Notes: a model not told the origin generated them from the sequence alone. A DNA stretch of 11,583 bases from Methanosarcinaceae archaeon UBA470 (GCA_002508425.1 DAKU01000022.1:1-11583); one strand, 5' to 3'; counted from the first letter of the stretch, positions 1 through 7,442 are shown. A program made the numbers and translations.

Positions 1-597
1 AGTAAAGTGACCCAAGAACAAGTCGATGAGCAGATGGAAGTTATTATACCTGACATCGACCCGGACCTTATGAGAAAATATGTAGCCTATTCACGCAGAA
101 ATATTTTCCCTATAATGGAAGAAGAAGCAAGGGAACATTTGGTGAAGTTTTACATGGACCTGCGTAAAATGGGAGAAGGCAAAGATGCCCCGGTCCCGGT
201 AACAGCCAGGCAGTTGGAAGCCCTTGTAAGACTTGCAGAAGCAAGTGCGAGAGTGCGCCTTAGCAATGTTGTTACTATGGACGATGCAAAACGTACGACA
301 AAAATAGTATATTCGTGCATGAAGCAAGTCGGTGTCGACCCATCCACAGGAGCTTTCGATGTGGATGTAATAGCATCTGGTACCAGCAAGAGCCAGAGAG
401 ATAAAATAAAAGTGATTAAAGAGATCATCAGACAGGTGGGCAGTAGACATCCCGCTGGTAAAGCACCTCTTGAAGAGATTTATGCAGAAGCATCTGTAGA
501 AGGTATTGACAGAGCCCATGCAGAAGAAATGATCGCAAAAATGCGCAGGTCTGGAGATCTGATGAAACCAGACCATGATAGTGTGAAGCTTGTATGA
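1..597 (+). CDS. mcm: MCM replicative helicase, C-terminal part (5' end outside window)
   Basis: The reading frame is open from base 1 (Ser-Lys-Val...), so this is the last 198 codons of a gene starting upstream; the GTG at base 7 is an internal Val codon. The product resembles the C-terminal part of archaeal MCM, the hexameric ATP-dependent helicase that unwinds DNA at replication forks. The visible part begins within the AAA+ lid: the segment IDPDLMRKYVAYSRR and, after it, the VTARQLEALVRLAEASARVRL helix typical of the sensor-2 region. Then comes a linker and a C-terminal winged-helix domain (about the last 70 residues, KVIKEIIRQ... to the end). Walker A/B and the N-terminal zinc and hairpin domains are not in the window, so activity cannot be judged. 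The stop is ten bases before the ATG of the DUF424 gene, suggesting co-transcription. Family assignment is by recognition, not search. Confidence 0.9.
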   Translation, partial: SKVTQEQVDEQMEVIIPDIDPDLMRKYVAYSRRNIFPIMEEEAREHLVKFYMDLRKMGEGKDAPVPVTARQLEALVRLAEASARVRLSNVVTMDDAKRTTKIVYSCMKQVGVDPSTGAFDVDVIASGTSKSQRDKIKVIKEIIRQVGSRHPAGKAPLEEIYAEASVEGIDRAHAEEMIAKMRRSGDLMKPDHDSVKLV

Positions 598-607
598 GGA
601 ATAATTG

Positions 608-898
608 ATGTATCTGAAGGTCCATAGTTCCGGTAGCAATGTAGTTGTTGCTATATGCGACAAGGAGATCCTTGGAAAGACCTTAAAAGAAGGAAATATC
701 ACAGTAACAGTGAATGAAGGGTTTTTTTGTGGGGAAATAGTTGATTCTGAAAGAGTTGAAAAAGCTCTGAAGAATGCAACCACAGCCAACCTTTTTGGAG
801 TAAAATGTATTCAATGTGCTATAAACTGTGGTGTGGTGAATCCACAAAGTGTGATATACATCAATGGTGTGCCACATGCTCAAGTGTTCCGAATATAA
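608..898 (+). CDS. DUF424 family protein, 96 aa
   Basis: A small protein whose overall pattern (Ser-Gly-Ser near residue 10, ILGKTLKEG..., FFCGEIV, and a C-terminal INGVPHAQVF) matches the archaeal DUF424 family of about 100 residues. Its function is not established to my knowledge. I chose ATG at 608 rather than the TTG three bases upstream because GAGGA at 596-600 sits seven bases before 608. No signal peptide or membrane segment is visible, so it should be cytosolic. It follows mcm by ten bases and probably shares its transcript. Five cysteines are present (17, 41, 67, 70, 74); the last three form C-x2-C-x3-C inside the region before the conserved C-terminus. Whether they bind metal is unknown. 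Confidence 0.8.
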   Translation: MYLKVHSSGSNVVVAICDKEILGKTLKEGNITVTVNEGFFCGEIVDSERVEKALKNATTANLFGVKCIQCAINCGVVNPQSVIYINGVPHAQVFRI

Positions 899-909
899 TG
901 CTGACGACA

Positions 910-928
910 TTTATATATATAGTAGTGA
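910..928 (+). promoter_or_regulatory. TATA-box promoter of the coiled-coil gene pair
   Basis: The run TTTATATATAT at 910-920 is a textbook archaeal TATA element in the 68-base gap after the DUF424 gene. Transcription would be expected to begin about 25 bases downstream, near 940, leaving a short leader before ATG 967. It is directly followed by ATATAGTAGTGA (917-928, overlapping the TATA end), which recurs exactly at 7742-7753 in front of the receptor gene. The presence of this promoter suggests the coiled-coil genes are transcribed separately from mcm-DUF424. Confidence 0.7.
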
Positions 929-966
929 ATAATTGTCACAAATATAATCTAGTTGGAGACAAATGA

Positions 967-1599
967 ATGACCACCGAAGGAGATGGCGTAGGGGTTACTT
1001 TATATGACCGTGAAGGTCTTATCGATGCAGTAATCCTCAAGCACAATAGAATGTTAGAGAAGTACAATTTTGAATTCGAAGAGCTTGATACAAGATTTTC
1101 TTCTTACTCTCAGGGAATAGACGATAGTAAGAAAAAACATGAAGAGCTACTAGAACGCATAGATGTACTTAAAGAAAAACGCCAGCAACTTTACCATCAG
1201 GTAGAAATTATGCTGGAAAAGTTAATTGAATCGGGTATGCAGCAGAAGGATGTTAATATCATACGTGATAATATAGCAAAAGCGAAATTGCTCTCCCCTG
1301 TAAATGAAGAAAAAGCAATCGTTGAGTCAATCTTATCAGCCCTTTCTATAGGAGAAACTTTAGAAAGCAAATCCTCTATAAAGTCCAAGATAGAAGAAGC
1401 AGTAATATCTCACGAGGAGCTCATAGCTGCATCCGGCCTCGAATGTGCATTAATAGAAAATCAAAGGCTTCAAGAAGACGAGCTTAATAAAGCAAAACCA
1501 AGGCACTCATGGCTTGAAAAGAGGATACAGAGCCATAAAGAGGCTTTAAAGTACTGGGGAAGCCTTAAATATAGAGAGACAGAGGTGACCGCAGTATGA
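967..1599 (+). CDS. Predicted coiled-coil protein, 210 aa, function unknown
   Basis: I do not recognise a named family. The protein is highly charged and mostly helical in appearance, with heptad-like runs at about residues 20-85 (RMLEKYNFEFEELDTRF onward, then a stretch rich in Lys/Glu/Leu) and again at about 150-205, separated by a less regular region (about 90-145). There is no signal peptide, membrane segment or catalytic motif. The start is ATG 967 with GGAGA at 955-959, seven bases upstream; the ATG at 963 is in another frame. Its TGA stop overlaps the ATG of the next gene (ATGA at 1596-1599), so the two are likely translationally coupled and may form a complex through their coiled coils. 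That partnership is inference from gene order. Confidence 0.75.
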   Translation: MTTEGDGVGVTLYDREGLIDAVILKHNRMLEKYNFEFEELDTRFSSYSQGIDDSKKKHEELLERIDVLKEKRQQLYHQVEIMLEKLIESGMQQKDVNIIRDNIAKAKLLSPVNEEKAIVESILSALSIGETLESKSSIKSKIEEAVISHEELIAASGLECALIENQRLQEDELNKAKPRHSWLEKRIQSHKEALKYWGSLKYRETEVTAV

Positions 1600-2516
1600 C
1601 AGACGCATCATCCATTTCAGAGAAAGATCTGAAGTTGAAGGTAAATGACCTACGAACTCAGATAACTCGTGATGAGAGAGAACTTAGATCCTTATTTAAT
1701 GAGCTACGCCTTCATCGGACCAACATGGCAGAGCTTAAGGAAAAAAGGGATGGTTTGAATTCCCAAGTTAAGGGAATGGTCACAAAGGCCAGGGAATTGA
1801 AAGAAAAAAGAGATGAAGTGAACGCTAAGATCTCTGAACTGAAAAATGTAAAAAATGCAAGGATGTCTGCAAGTCAGCAAGCCTCAGATGCAATTGCGAA
1901 GCTTAAGGCTGAAAGAGATGCATTAAACCAGGTTTCAAGAGGAACTGTTGATATCATTTCAAAAGCTTATTTTGCAGAGCTTGACACCTTCCTTAATGCA
2001 GATGTCCCTCTGCAGCATGAGATTGATGTATTTGGCAGGCTGCTACAGCTTGATGAGCGCCTGAAAGCAGCGATGCAAGCAGATGAAGTACACAAAAAAA
2101 TCCAGGAAACTTATGACTCTACAATGTCTCAACAGCCTGGACCTGGAGAGAATATAGGTTCTAGTATAAAGGAACTTGCTGATGTTTCACAACAGTATCA
2201 TCTGGAAATGATAGACCTCTATAAGAAAGTAGATGAGATGCGCAAAGATGCAGATCTCTGTCATGCTCAGATAAAGGAAAAATTTGGGGTTACAGAGCCT
2301 TTAAGAGCAAGAATAGACCCTCTTAAGCAAAGGATCTCACAGCTTAGAGATGAACTAAATGGCTACCTTGAAAAATTGAATGACATCCAGCTTGTAAAGG
2401 ATGAAAAGAAACAGCAGGAACAAAGGGTAGTTGCTAAAGAGAAACTGGAAAAAACAGGAAAGATGAGTCTTCAAGACTTAAAAGTGCTTATGGATAATGG
2501 GGACCTCGAACTGTGA
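1596..2516 (+). CDS. COG1340-type coiled-coil protein, 306 aa
   Basis: A long coiled-coil protein matching what is annotated in archaea as COG1340 (uncharacterised coiled-coil protein, sometimes wrongly called phosphoserine phosphatase). Residues about 5-115 are a long heptad region (repeated LKEKRDG, LKEKRDEVN motifs), followed by a more compact stretch about 120-175 (SKAYFAELDTFLNADVPLQHEIDVF...), then a second coiled coil about 190-290. No HAD-phosphatase DxDx motif is present, so a phosphatase role is not supported. The start ATG 1596 has GAGGTGA at 1582-1588. The first four bases overlap the previous gene's end. The antiparallel coil layout recalls SMC-like or tethering proteins, but I infer nothing about function from that. 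The stop codon lies in the loop of a hairpin terminator. Confidence 0.82.
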   Translation: MTDASSISEKDLKLKVNDLRTQITRDERELRSLFNELRLHRTNMAELKEKRDGLNSQVKGMVTKARELKEKRDEVNAKISELKNVKNARMSASQQASDAIAKLKAERDALNQVSRGTVDIISKAYFAELDTFLNADVPLQHEIDVFGRLLQLDERLKAAMQADEVHKKIQETYDSTMSQQPGPGENIGSSIKELADVSQQYHLEMIDLYKKVDEMRKDADLCHAQIKEKFGVTEPLRARIDPLKQRISQLRDELNGYLEKLNDIQLVKDEKKQQEQRVVAKEKLEKTGKMSLQDLKVLMDNGDLEL

Positions 2517-2530
2517 GAGGTCCCTTTTCT
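2500..2530 (+). terminator. Hairpin terminator overlapping the COG1340 stop codon
   Basis: GGGACCTC (2500-2507) and GAGGTCCC (2517-2524) form a perfect 8-bp stem with a nine-base loop; the TGA stop (2514-2516) is in the loop. It is followed by TTTTCTCTT, a pyrimidine/T-rich tract on the + strand. The convergent minus-strand gene ends at 2532, so the same hairpin would also form in read-through from that side, but there it lacks a following T-tract. Confidence 0.6.
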
Positions 2531-2531
2531 C

Positions 2532-3110
2532 TTAATTACCTTTTTTTCCAAGCATTGAAATTAAAGCAGCAGCAATTATGGAAACTGGAAGGGCGGTAAC
2601 TAACGTGAAGCCCTCTATCCCATTTGCTCCTATTGAAACATCATCTACCAGACTGCTATCCTGTTCTTCATCAATTTCATCTTCTGGTATGATAGGCACT
2701 GGCAGATCACTATCCATATACTGGAACACTGGTGCAAAAGCAACGAGTTCCTCACCATCACCTGCGTAAATAGTATTTACAGTAATATTAAGTATTGTTC
2801 TATTGTTCTTTTGATAGGTAAAACTATCTCCTTCGTCAAGGATCTGGCTTTTTAATATTTTATTTCCCAATGATAACTCAAGCCATACACTATCAGCTTC
2901 CTGATTTACACCCTTTATGGAAAGATTGTATCCCTGGTAAAAATGCCAAGTGTTGCCTGTAAGGAGAAATATGCTCGAATCATTTACAATTACGTCTTCT
3001 ACGATTAGCACTGCCTGAGCAGGCACCACCATAGCTATTGATGTAAATATAGCAAGAAATAGTAATAGTGGAGATAGACGTTTGTCTATCCACATGGATA
3101 AGTCCTTCAT
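2532..3110 (-). CDS. Small secreted S-layer-domain protein with C-terminal membrane anchor, 192 aa
   Basis: Residues 1-33 look like a signal peptide (positively charged start, hydrophobic core LLLFLAIFTSIAMVV, cleavage after AQA). Residues about 34-133 resemble one subdomain of the Methanosarcina S-layer family (PF07752/DUF1608 type): a Trp-x-Phe-Tyr-x-Gly-Tyr segment, SVWLELSLGNK, and a closing PVFQYMD. Four N-glycosylation sequons occur (N43, N62, N103, N108). An acidic Pro/Glu/Asp linker (about 134-158) leads to a C-terminal GF, hydrophobic helix and Lys-Lys end (166-190), a layout like a degenerate PGF-CTERM sorting signal. It is much shorter than full S-layer proteins, so it is likely a minor envelope component, not the lattice. 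It is the last gene of the pyc operon and overlaps birA by ATGA. Met6 (base 3095) could be the real start because GAAGGA lies just before it. Confidence 0.78.
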   Translation of the reverse strand: MKDLSMWIDKRLSPLLLFLAIFTSIAMVVPAQAVLIVEDVIVNDSSIFLLTGNTWHFYQGYNLSIKGVNQEADSVWLELSLGNKILKSQILDEGDSFTYQKNNRTILNITVNTIYAGDGEELVAFAPVFQYMDSDLPVPIIPEDEIDEEQDSSLVDDVSIGANGIEGFTLVTALPVSIIAAALISMLGKKGN

Positions 3111-4081
3111 CTAGTACGTGTATAAACACATCTACCAGCAATAAGGTTTACCCTTTTTCCATCTTTTGTTCTGACAGAAATTGCCCCTGTATCAGTGATA
3201 CCTACAGCTTTGCCTTCTATCATTCGTGAAGGTGTCATAATTGTGACATCTTTACCAATAGTGTCAGATAGATTTATCCACTCACTAAGGATTGCAGAGA
3301 ATTCTTGTGTCTTGAACTTTATATACTGCTGTTCCAGTTCATACAATAAATTCTGCACGAATTCAACTCTGTTGACTTCTACACCAAGTTCTTTCTTGAG
3401 ACTTGTGGCATTTTCACGTATTCCCGGCGGAAATTCCTCTATATCAACATTGGCATTTATACCTATTCCAATGATAACGTAATCAATCTGTTCCATTTCC
3501 GCATCTACTTCTGTAAGTATACCACACACTTTTTTCTCTTTTACAAATATATCATTGGGCCATTTAATACGGGCATCCACCCCAAGAGAACGAATGGTAT
3601 TTGCTACAGCAAGTCCGGTCATAAGAGTTAGCCTAGCTGCATGGTCAAGGGGGACGTTCGGTTTAAGTATAACAGAAAGATTGATACCTCCCTTTGGTGA
3701 CTGCCAGTTCCTTCCCAGTCGGCCTCTGCCTTTTTTCTGGACCTCAGCGATCACTACTGTTCCTTCTTCTGCTTCCTTTGCCATCTCCTTGGAAAAATTG
3801 TTAGTGGACTCCAACTCTGCAAAGTAGAGGATCTCAGTACCTATCAAAGTAGTATTCAATCCACTTTTGATCTCTTCAGGGTAAAGCATGTCCGGAATGA
3901 CTTTTAGAATATAACCAGTTTTAGGTGAAGATTCAATCTCATAACCTCCTTCTTTCAAGGAACTTATATATTTCCAGACCATAGCTCTGGAAATTCCTAA
4001 TCGTTCTCCAAGTTCCTCCCCTGAAACTGGCTTTCCGTCAGCTTCTTTTAGAATTCGCATGATCTCAGCTATATTATTCAC
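3107..4081 (-). CDS. birA: BirA: biotin-protein ligase with N-terminal DNA-binding domain
   Basis: This 324-residue protein is the bifunctional type. Residues about 5-60 form a winged helix-turn-helix (SGEELGERLGISRAMVWKYI, then the wing). The central ligase domain has the biotinyl-AMP loop GRGRLGRNW (118-126), KWPND (163-167), Lys174 in the KKVCGIL segment and GIGIN (195-199). A small C-terminal domain covers about 275-324. It activates biotin with ATP and transfers it to a lysine, here almost certainly PycB Lys541 encoded in the same operon. Its DNA-binding domain means it could also repress biotin or pyc genes, as in bacteria; I see no obvious target operator. Start is GTG 4081 because the N-terminal helix begins there, though its ribosome site (GGCGGGAT upstream) is weak. 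It begins 30 bases after pycA and overlaps the next gene by four bases. Confidence 0.93.
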   Translation of the reverse strand: MNNIAEIMRILKEADGKPVSGEELGERLGISRAMVWKYISSLKEGGYEIESSPKTGYILKVIPDMLYPEEIKSGLNTTLIGTEILYFAELESTNNFSKEMAKEAEEGTVVIAEVQKKGRGRLGRNWQSPKGGINLSVILKPNVPLDHAARLTLMTGLAVANTIRSLGVDARIKWPNDIFVKEKKVCGILTEVDAEMEQIDYVIIGIGINANVDIEEFPPGIRENATSLKKELGVEVNRVEFVQNLLYELEQQYIKFKTQEFSAILSEWINLSDTIGKDVTIMTPSRMIEGKAVGITDTGAISVRTKDGKRVNLIAGRCVYTRTR

Positions 4082-4111
4082 TTTATCCCGCCAATAAACA
4101 TCTATATGAAA

Positions 4112-5599
4112 TCACTCTTTACCAGATTGTTTCTTCGCCGCCTGCATATAAGATTCTACAGCTGCAGTAACAGCAGCTACCTTCGTGGACTTGTTCTCAA
4201 GTGCAGATGCAAGTGTGGCTCCCTTCTCTGAATCTTCCTTCACCACTCTCCTCACATGTTCGATGATAGAATTATCTTCAATGAAATGAGTTGTAAGATT
4301 ACCTTTGATGAACTGCTCGTGCCTTATAACTGCTTTATGGAATGGAATATTGGTAGTAACACCAACCACTACATATTCATAAAGTGCTCTGTCCATTCTG
4401 TGTATAGCTTCTATGCGTGAAGGGGCCCATACACTTAGCTTTGAGATCATTGAATCATAATAAGGGGAAATAGTGTACCCCATATGCACACCGCTATCCA
4501 CGCGGACACCCGGTCCTCCTGAAGAACGATACCTGCGTATCTTTCCGGGAGAGGGAGCAAAATCATTCAATGGATCCTCAGCATTAATTCTGCATTCTAT
4601 TGCCCAACCTCTAAGAGGAATATCCTCTTGGGAATATGCAAGTTCCTCACCTGCAGCAATATATAACTGTTTTTTAGCAAGGTCAAGACCGGTAATAAGC
4701 TCAGTGATTGTATGCTCTACCTGCAAGCGTGTGTTCATTTCGAGGAAATAGAATTGCCCTTTGGAATACAGAAACTCCATAGTACCTGTATTCTCATATC
4801 CTATCGATTTGGCCCCTTTGACAGCTGCTTCTCCCATCACTTCGCGCATCTCTTCAGTAATAATCGGAGAAGGAGCTTCTTCTATCAGTTTTTGATGCCT
4901 GCGCTGTATGGAGCATTCTCTTTCATTACAGTGCACCGTGTTACCGAACTTGTCAGCAAGTAGCTGGAACTCTATATGCCTCGGTTCATCCAGGTATTTC
5001 TCAATAAATACAGTTGGATCACCAAATGCAGACTTTGCAACAGACTGAATGGAAGTGATAGCATTTGCAAATTCCTCTTTGGAATGAACGATCTTCATTC
5101 CAATGCCTCCACCGCCTGCAGATGCTTTTATAATAACAGGATAACCGATATTTTCTGCAACCTCTGCAGCCTCATCCAGATCAGATATAGCATTTTCCGT
5201 ACCCGGCACTACAGGAACTCCTGCCTTGCTCATAGTTTTACGGGCCTCTATTTTGCTACCCATTTTTTTGATGACATCGGCCGGAGGACCTATGAAAACT
5301 ATTCCTGCTTTCTCACATTTGGATGCAAATACCGGATTCTCTGAAAGGAAACCATATCCCGGATGGATGGCTTCAGAACCTGTCTTCTCAGCTACATCAA
5401 GTATCTTCTCCATATTGAGATAACTCTGACTGGAAGGTGCAGGGCCTATAAGATATGCTTCATCAGCATACTTTGCAAAGAGAGCATTCTGATCAGCTTC
5501 GGAATATACGGCAACTGTCTTCACGCCCAGTTCCCTGCAGGCGCGCATTGCCCTAATGGCGATCTCACCTCTATTTGCAATGAGTACTTTGTTGAACAT
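4112..5599 (-). CDS. pycA: Pyruvate carboxylase subunit A (biotin carboxylase)
   Basis: A 495-residue ATP-grasp enzyme that carboxylates biotin with bicarbonate and ATP. Compared with E. coli AccC, key residues are all present one position earlier: Lys116, Lys158, the glycine loop AGGGGIGMK (161-169), Cys229 and Lys237 (ERECSIQRRHQK), metal ligands Glu275 and Glu287, catalytic Arg291 in EMNTRLQVEH, and Arg337. It is about 45 residues longer than AccC, with an Ala/Lys-rich C-terminal tail (about 450-495), as expected for stand-alone archaeal PycA; the tail may contact PycB. I prefer pyruvate carboxylase over acetyl/propionyl-CoA carboxylase because pycB is adjacent. ATG 5599 follows a GAGG site that overlaps the pycB stop (TGAGG), ten bases separating the two genes, so translation is probably coupled. 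Confidence 0.95.
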   Translation of the reverse strand: MFNKVLIANRGEIAIRAMRACRELGVKTVAVYSEADQNALFAKYADEAYLIGPAPSSQSYLNMEKILDVAEKTGSEAIHPGYGFLSENPVFASKCEKAGIVFIGPPADVIKKMGSKIEARKTMSKAGVPVVPGTENAISDLDEAAEVAENIGYPVIIKASAGGGGIGMKIVHSKEEFANAITSIQSVAKSAFGDPTVFIEKYLDEPRHIEFQLLADKFGNTVHCNERECSIQRRHQKLIEEAPSPIITEEMREVMGEAAVKGAKSIGYENTGTMEFLYSKGQFYFLEMNTRLQVEHTITELITGLDLAKKQLYIAAGEELAYSQEDIPLRGWAIECRINAEDPLNDFAPSPGKIRRYRSSGGPGVRVDSGVHMGYTISPYYDSMISKLSVWAPSRIEAIHRMDRALYEYVVVGVTTNIPFHKAVIRHEQFIKGNLTTHFIEDNSIIEHVRRVVKEDSEKGATLASALENKSTKVAAVTAAVESYMQAAKKQSGKE

Positions 5600-5609
5600 A
5601 GAACCTACC

Positions 5610-7337
5610 TCATTCGATAGCCATCAGTACATCTCCGGAGGAAACTGAATCTCCTTCCCCGAAGAATATCTGTTTAACGATTCCACTGTGAGGTGCATGT
5701 ATCGCATTTTCCATTTTCATGGCTTCTATGACACATATCGTATCCCCTTCCTCTACAGAATCCCCCACACAAACCTTGATGGAAAGTACCATGCCTTGCA
5801 TATGACTTGTAATTGCACCTGGCACTGATTTTACAGAAGGTTTCTCAGACTCTTCTGTAACAGCAAGAGAACCATCTACAGGATGGACCTTCACATTGAA
5901 CACATCACCATCTATTTCTACCTTAAACTCGGTGGGTATTTTCTGCAAGCTGGGAACTGCGCACGGATTAGTTTCTGTTCTGATGGGTACTAGTTCTTCT
6001 TCTTTTGATTCGCCCCTAAGGAAAGCAGGTGCGATAGCAGGATACAATATGTAAGTAAGGATGTCTTCTTCCTTCTTGACAAGTCCAAGTTTCTCAGCCT
6101 GAGCTTTCATCTTCTCATATTCAGGCTCAAGCAGATCAGCCGGGCGGCAAGTGATAGGTTCTTCGTCCTGTATGAGTTTTACCATAACGTCAGCATCAAT
6201 CTTATGAGGTGGCCTGCCATACAATCCACGTGCGTAGTCTTTAACTTCTTTTGGGATCACTTTGTAACGTTCACCCATGAGTACGTTGAGTACCGCCTGA
6301 GTACCTACTATCTGGCTTGTAGGTGTTACAAGAGGAGGATAGCCCAATTCTGCACGAACCCGAGGCATCTCCTTAAGCACATCATCGTATTTGTCAAGAG
6401 CATTCTGCTCCTTTAGCTGAGAGACAAGATTTGAGAGCATCCCACCTGGTATCTGGTATATCAGCACATTGGTATCGATTTGTTCTGATATTGGATTAAG
6501 AACACATCTCAACTCATTCTTTATTTCCTTGAAATACTCCGCTACCTCTACTATTAGTTCCAGATCAAGGCCCGTTGCACGTTCTGTCTCTGCCAAAGCA
6601 GCCACAATAGACTCAGTCGGAGGCTGTGATGTTCCCCATGCAAGAGGAGAAACTGCTGTATCCAGAATATCTACACCAGCTCTGCATGCTGCCATATAGC
6701 TCATGGGAGCCATACCGGAAGTACAATGGGAATGAAGGTCCAATGGCAAGTTTACTTCTTTTTTGATAGCCTTTACGAGTTCATAAGCCTGGTGAGGAGA
6801 AATCAAACCTGCCATATCCTTAATGCACAAAGAATCACAATCATGCTCAGCAAGGTCTCTTGCAAGCTCCACGAATTTTTCTATAGTGTGGACCGGGCTT
6901 GTAGTATAACATATAGTACCCTGAACATGTGCACCTTGTTTCTTAGCCACGGATATAGCTTTCTCCATGTTGCGAATATCATTCACAGCATCAAATATTC
7001 TGAAGATATCGATACCATTTTCGTAGGCCTTTTGCACGAACTTTTCAACAACATCATCTGAATAATGCCTGTAGCCCACAAGATTCTGTCCCCTAAGTAA
7101 CATCTGAGCATAGGTATTATTCATTTGCTTTTTGAGCGACCTCAGCCTTTCCCATGGATCCTCGTTAAGATACCTGATACAACTATCAAATGTTGCACCT
7201 CCCCACATCTCAAGAGAATAGTAACCCACCTGATCCAGCTTATCCATAATAGGAAGCATATTGCGGGTGCGCATACGGGTAGCGATGAGCGATTGGTGTG
7301 CATCTCGCAGGACGGTCTCTGTTATTTTTACTTTCAT
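5610..7337 (-). CDS. pycB: Pyruvate carboxylase subunit B (carboxyltransferase and biotin carrier)
   Basis: This 575-residue protein transfers the carboxyl group from biotin to pyruvate, giving oxaloacetate, which in methanogens feeds the incomplete TCA pathway and amino acid synthesis. Residues 1-280 are the HMGL-like TIM barrel, with metal ligands Asp12 (RDAHQS), His202 and His204 (LHSH) and the probable carbamylated Lys173 (CIKDMAG). Residues about 285-455 are the PYC/OADA conserved domain. A linker leads to a biotinyl domain (about 505-575) with biotin site Lys541 in EAMKMEN. The start is ATG 7337, because GAGGTG lies just upstream; an upstream in-frame ATG at 7355 adds six residues (MSQRCH) that are not conserved-looking and has no ribosome site. 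It is the first gene of the operon. Oxaloacetate decarboxylase alpha is the alternative, but no membrane partner is present. Confidence 0.95.
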   Translation of the reverse strand: MKVKITETVLRDAHQSLIATRMRTRNMLPIMDKLDQVGYYSLEMWGGATFDSCIRYLNEDPWERLRSLKKQMNNTYAQMLLRGQNLVGYRHYSDDVVEKFVQKAYENGIDIFRIFDAVNDIRNMEKAISVAKKQGAHVQGTICYTTSPVHTIEKFVELARDLAEHDCDSLCIKDMAGLISPHQAYELVKAIKKEVNLPLDLHSHCTSGMAPMSYMAACRAGVDILDTAVSPLAWGTSQPPTESIVAALAETERATGLDLELIVEVAEYFKEIKNELRCVLNPISEQIDTNVLIYQIPGGMLSNLVSQLKEQNALDKYDDVLKEMPRVRAELGYPPLVTPTSQIVGTQAVLNVLMGERYKVIPKEVKDYARGLYGRPPHKIDADVMVKLIQDEEPITCRPADLLEPEYEKMKAQAEKLGLVKKEEDILTYILYPAIAPAFLRGESKEEELVPIRTETNPCAVPSLQKIPTEFKVEIDGDVFNVKVHPVDGSLAVTEESEKPSVKSVPGAITSHMQGMVLSIKVCVGDSVEEGDTICVIEAMKMENAIHAPHSGIVKQIFFGEGDSVSSGDVLMAIE

Positions 7338-7341
7338 GTGA

Positions 7342-7347
7342 CACCTC
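7342..7347 (-). promoter_or_regulatory. Ribosome binding site that fixes the pycB start
   Basis: On the minus strand this reads GAGGTG, four bases before ATG 7337. It matches the GGAGGTGA end of archaeal Shine-Dalgarno sites and lies inside the six extra codons of the longer reading frame, so translation from 7355 is unlikely. Confidence 0.75.
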
Positions 7348-7433
7348 TGGGACATTAATGAATTAAATCTGATAAATGTGATGAGCGATATTCATGTGTA
7401 GCTCAAGCTAAAATTGTACTTAATACTTCATGG

Positions 7434-7442
7434 TATCATATT
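7434..7442 (-). promoter_or_regulatory. Possible TATA element of the pyc operon
   Basis: The minus strand reads about TAAATATGA here, a loose match to an archaeal TATA box. It would place transcription start near 7410 and give a leader of roughly 70 bases. Other AT-rich runs (for example around 7361-7368) are possible, so this is a weak call. Confidence 0.25.

Noticed and set aside
91..789. Long minus-strand open frame opposite mcm and DUF424
   Set aside because: Its composition is that of an antisense shadow (runs of Cys/Phe/His/Tyr), with no family resemblance, and it spans two well-supported genes.
1596..2516. Annotation of the COG1340 protein as phosphoserine phosphatase
   Set aside because: No HAD motif and almost entirely coiled coil; the label is a common misannotation.
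4112..7337. Oxaloacetate decarboxylase sodium pump or acetyl-CoA carboxylase instead of pyruvate carboxylase
   Set aside because: A complete biotin carboxylase is adjacent and no membrane beta/gamma subunits or carboxyltransferase of the acyl-CoA type are present.
7338..7355. Six extra N-terminal codons for pycB (ATG at 7355)
   Set aside because: No ribosome site precedes 7355, while GAGGTG for ATG 7337 lies inside this stretch, and the conserved protein begins at MKVKITET.
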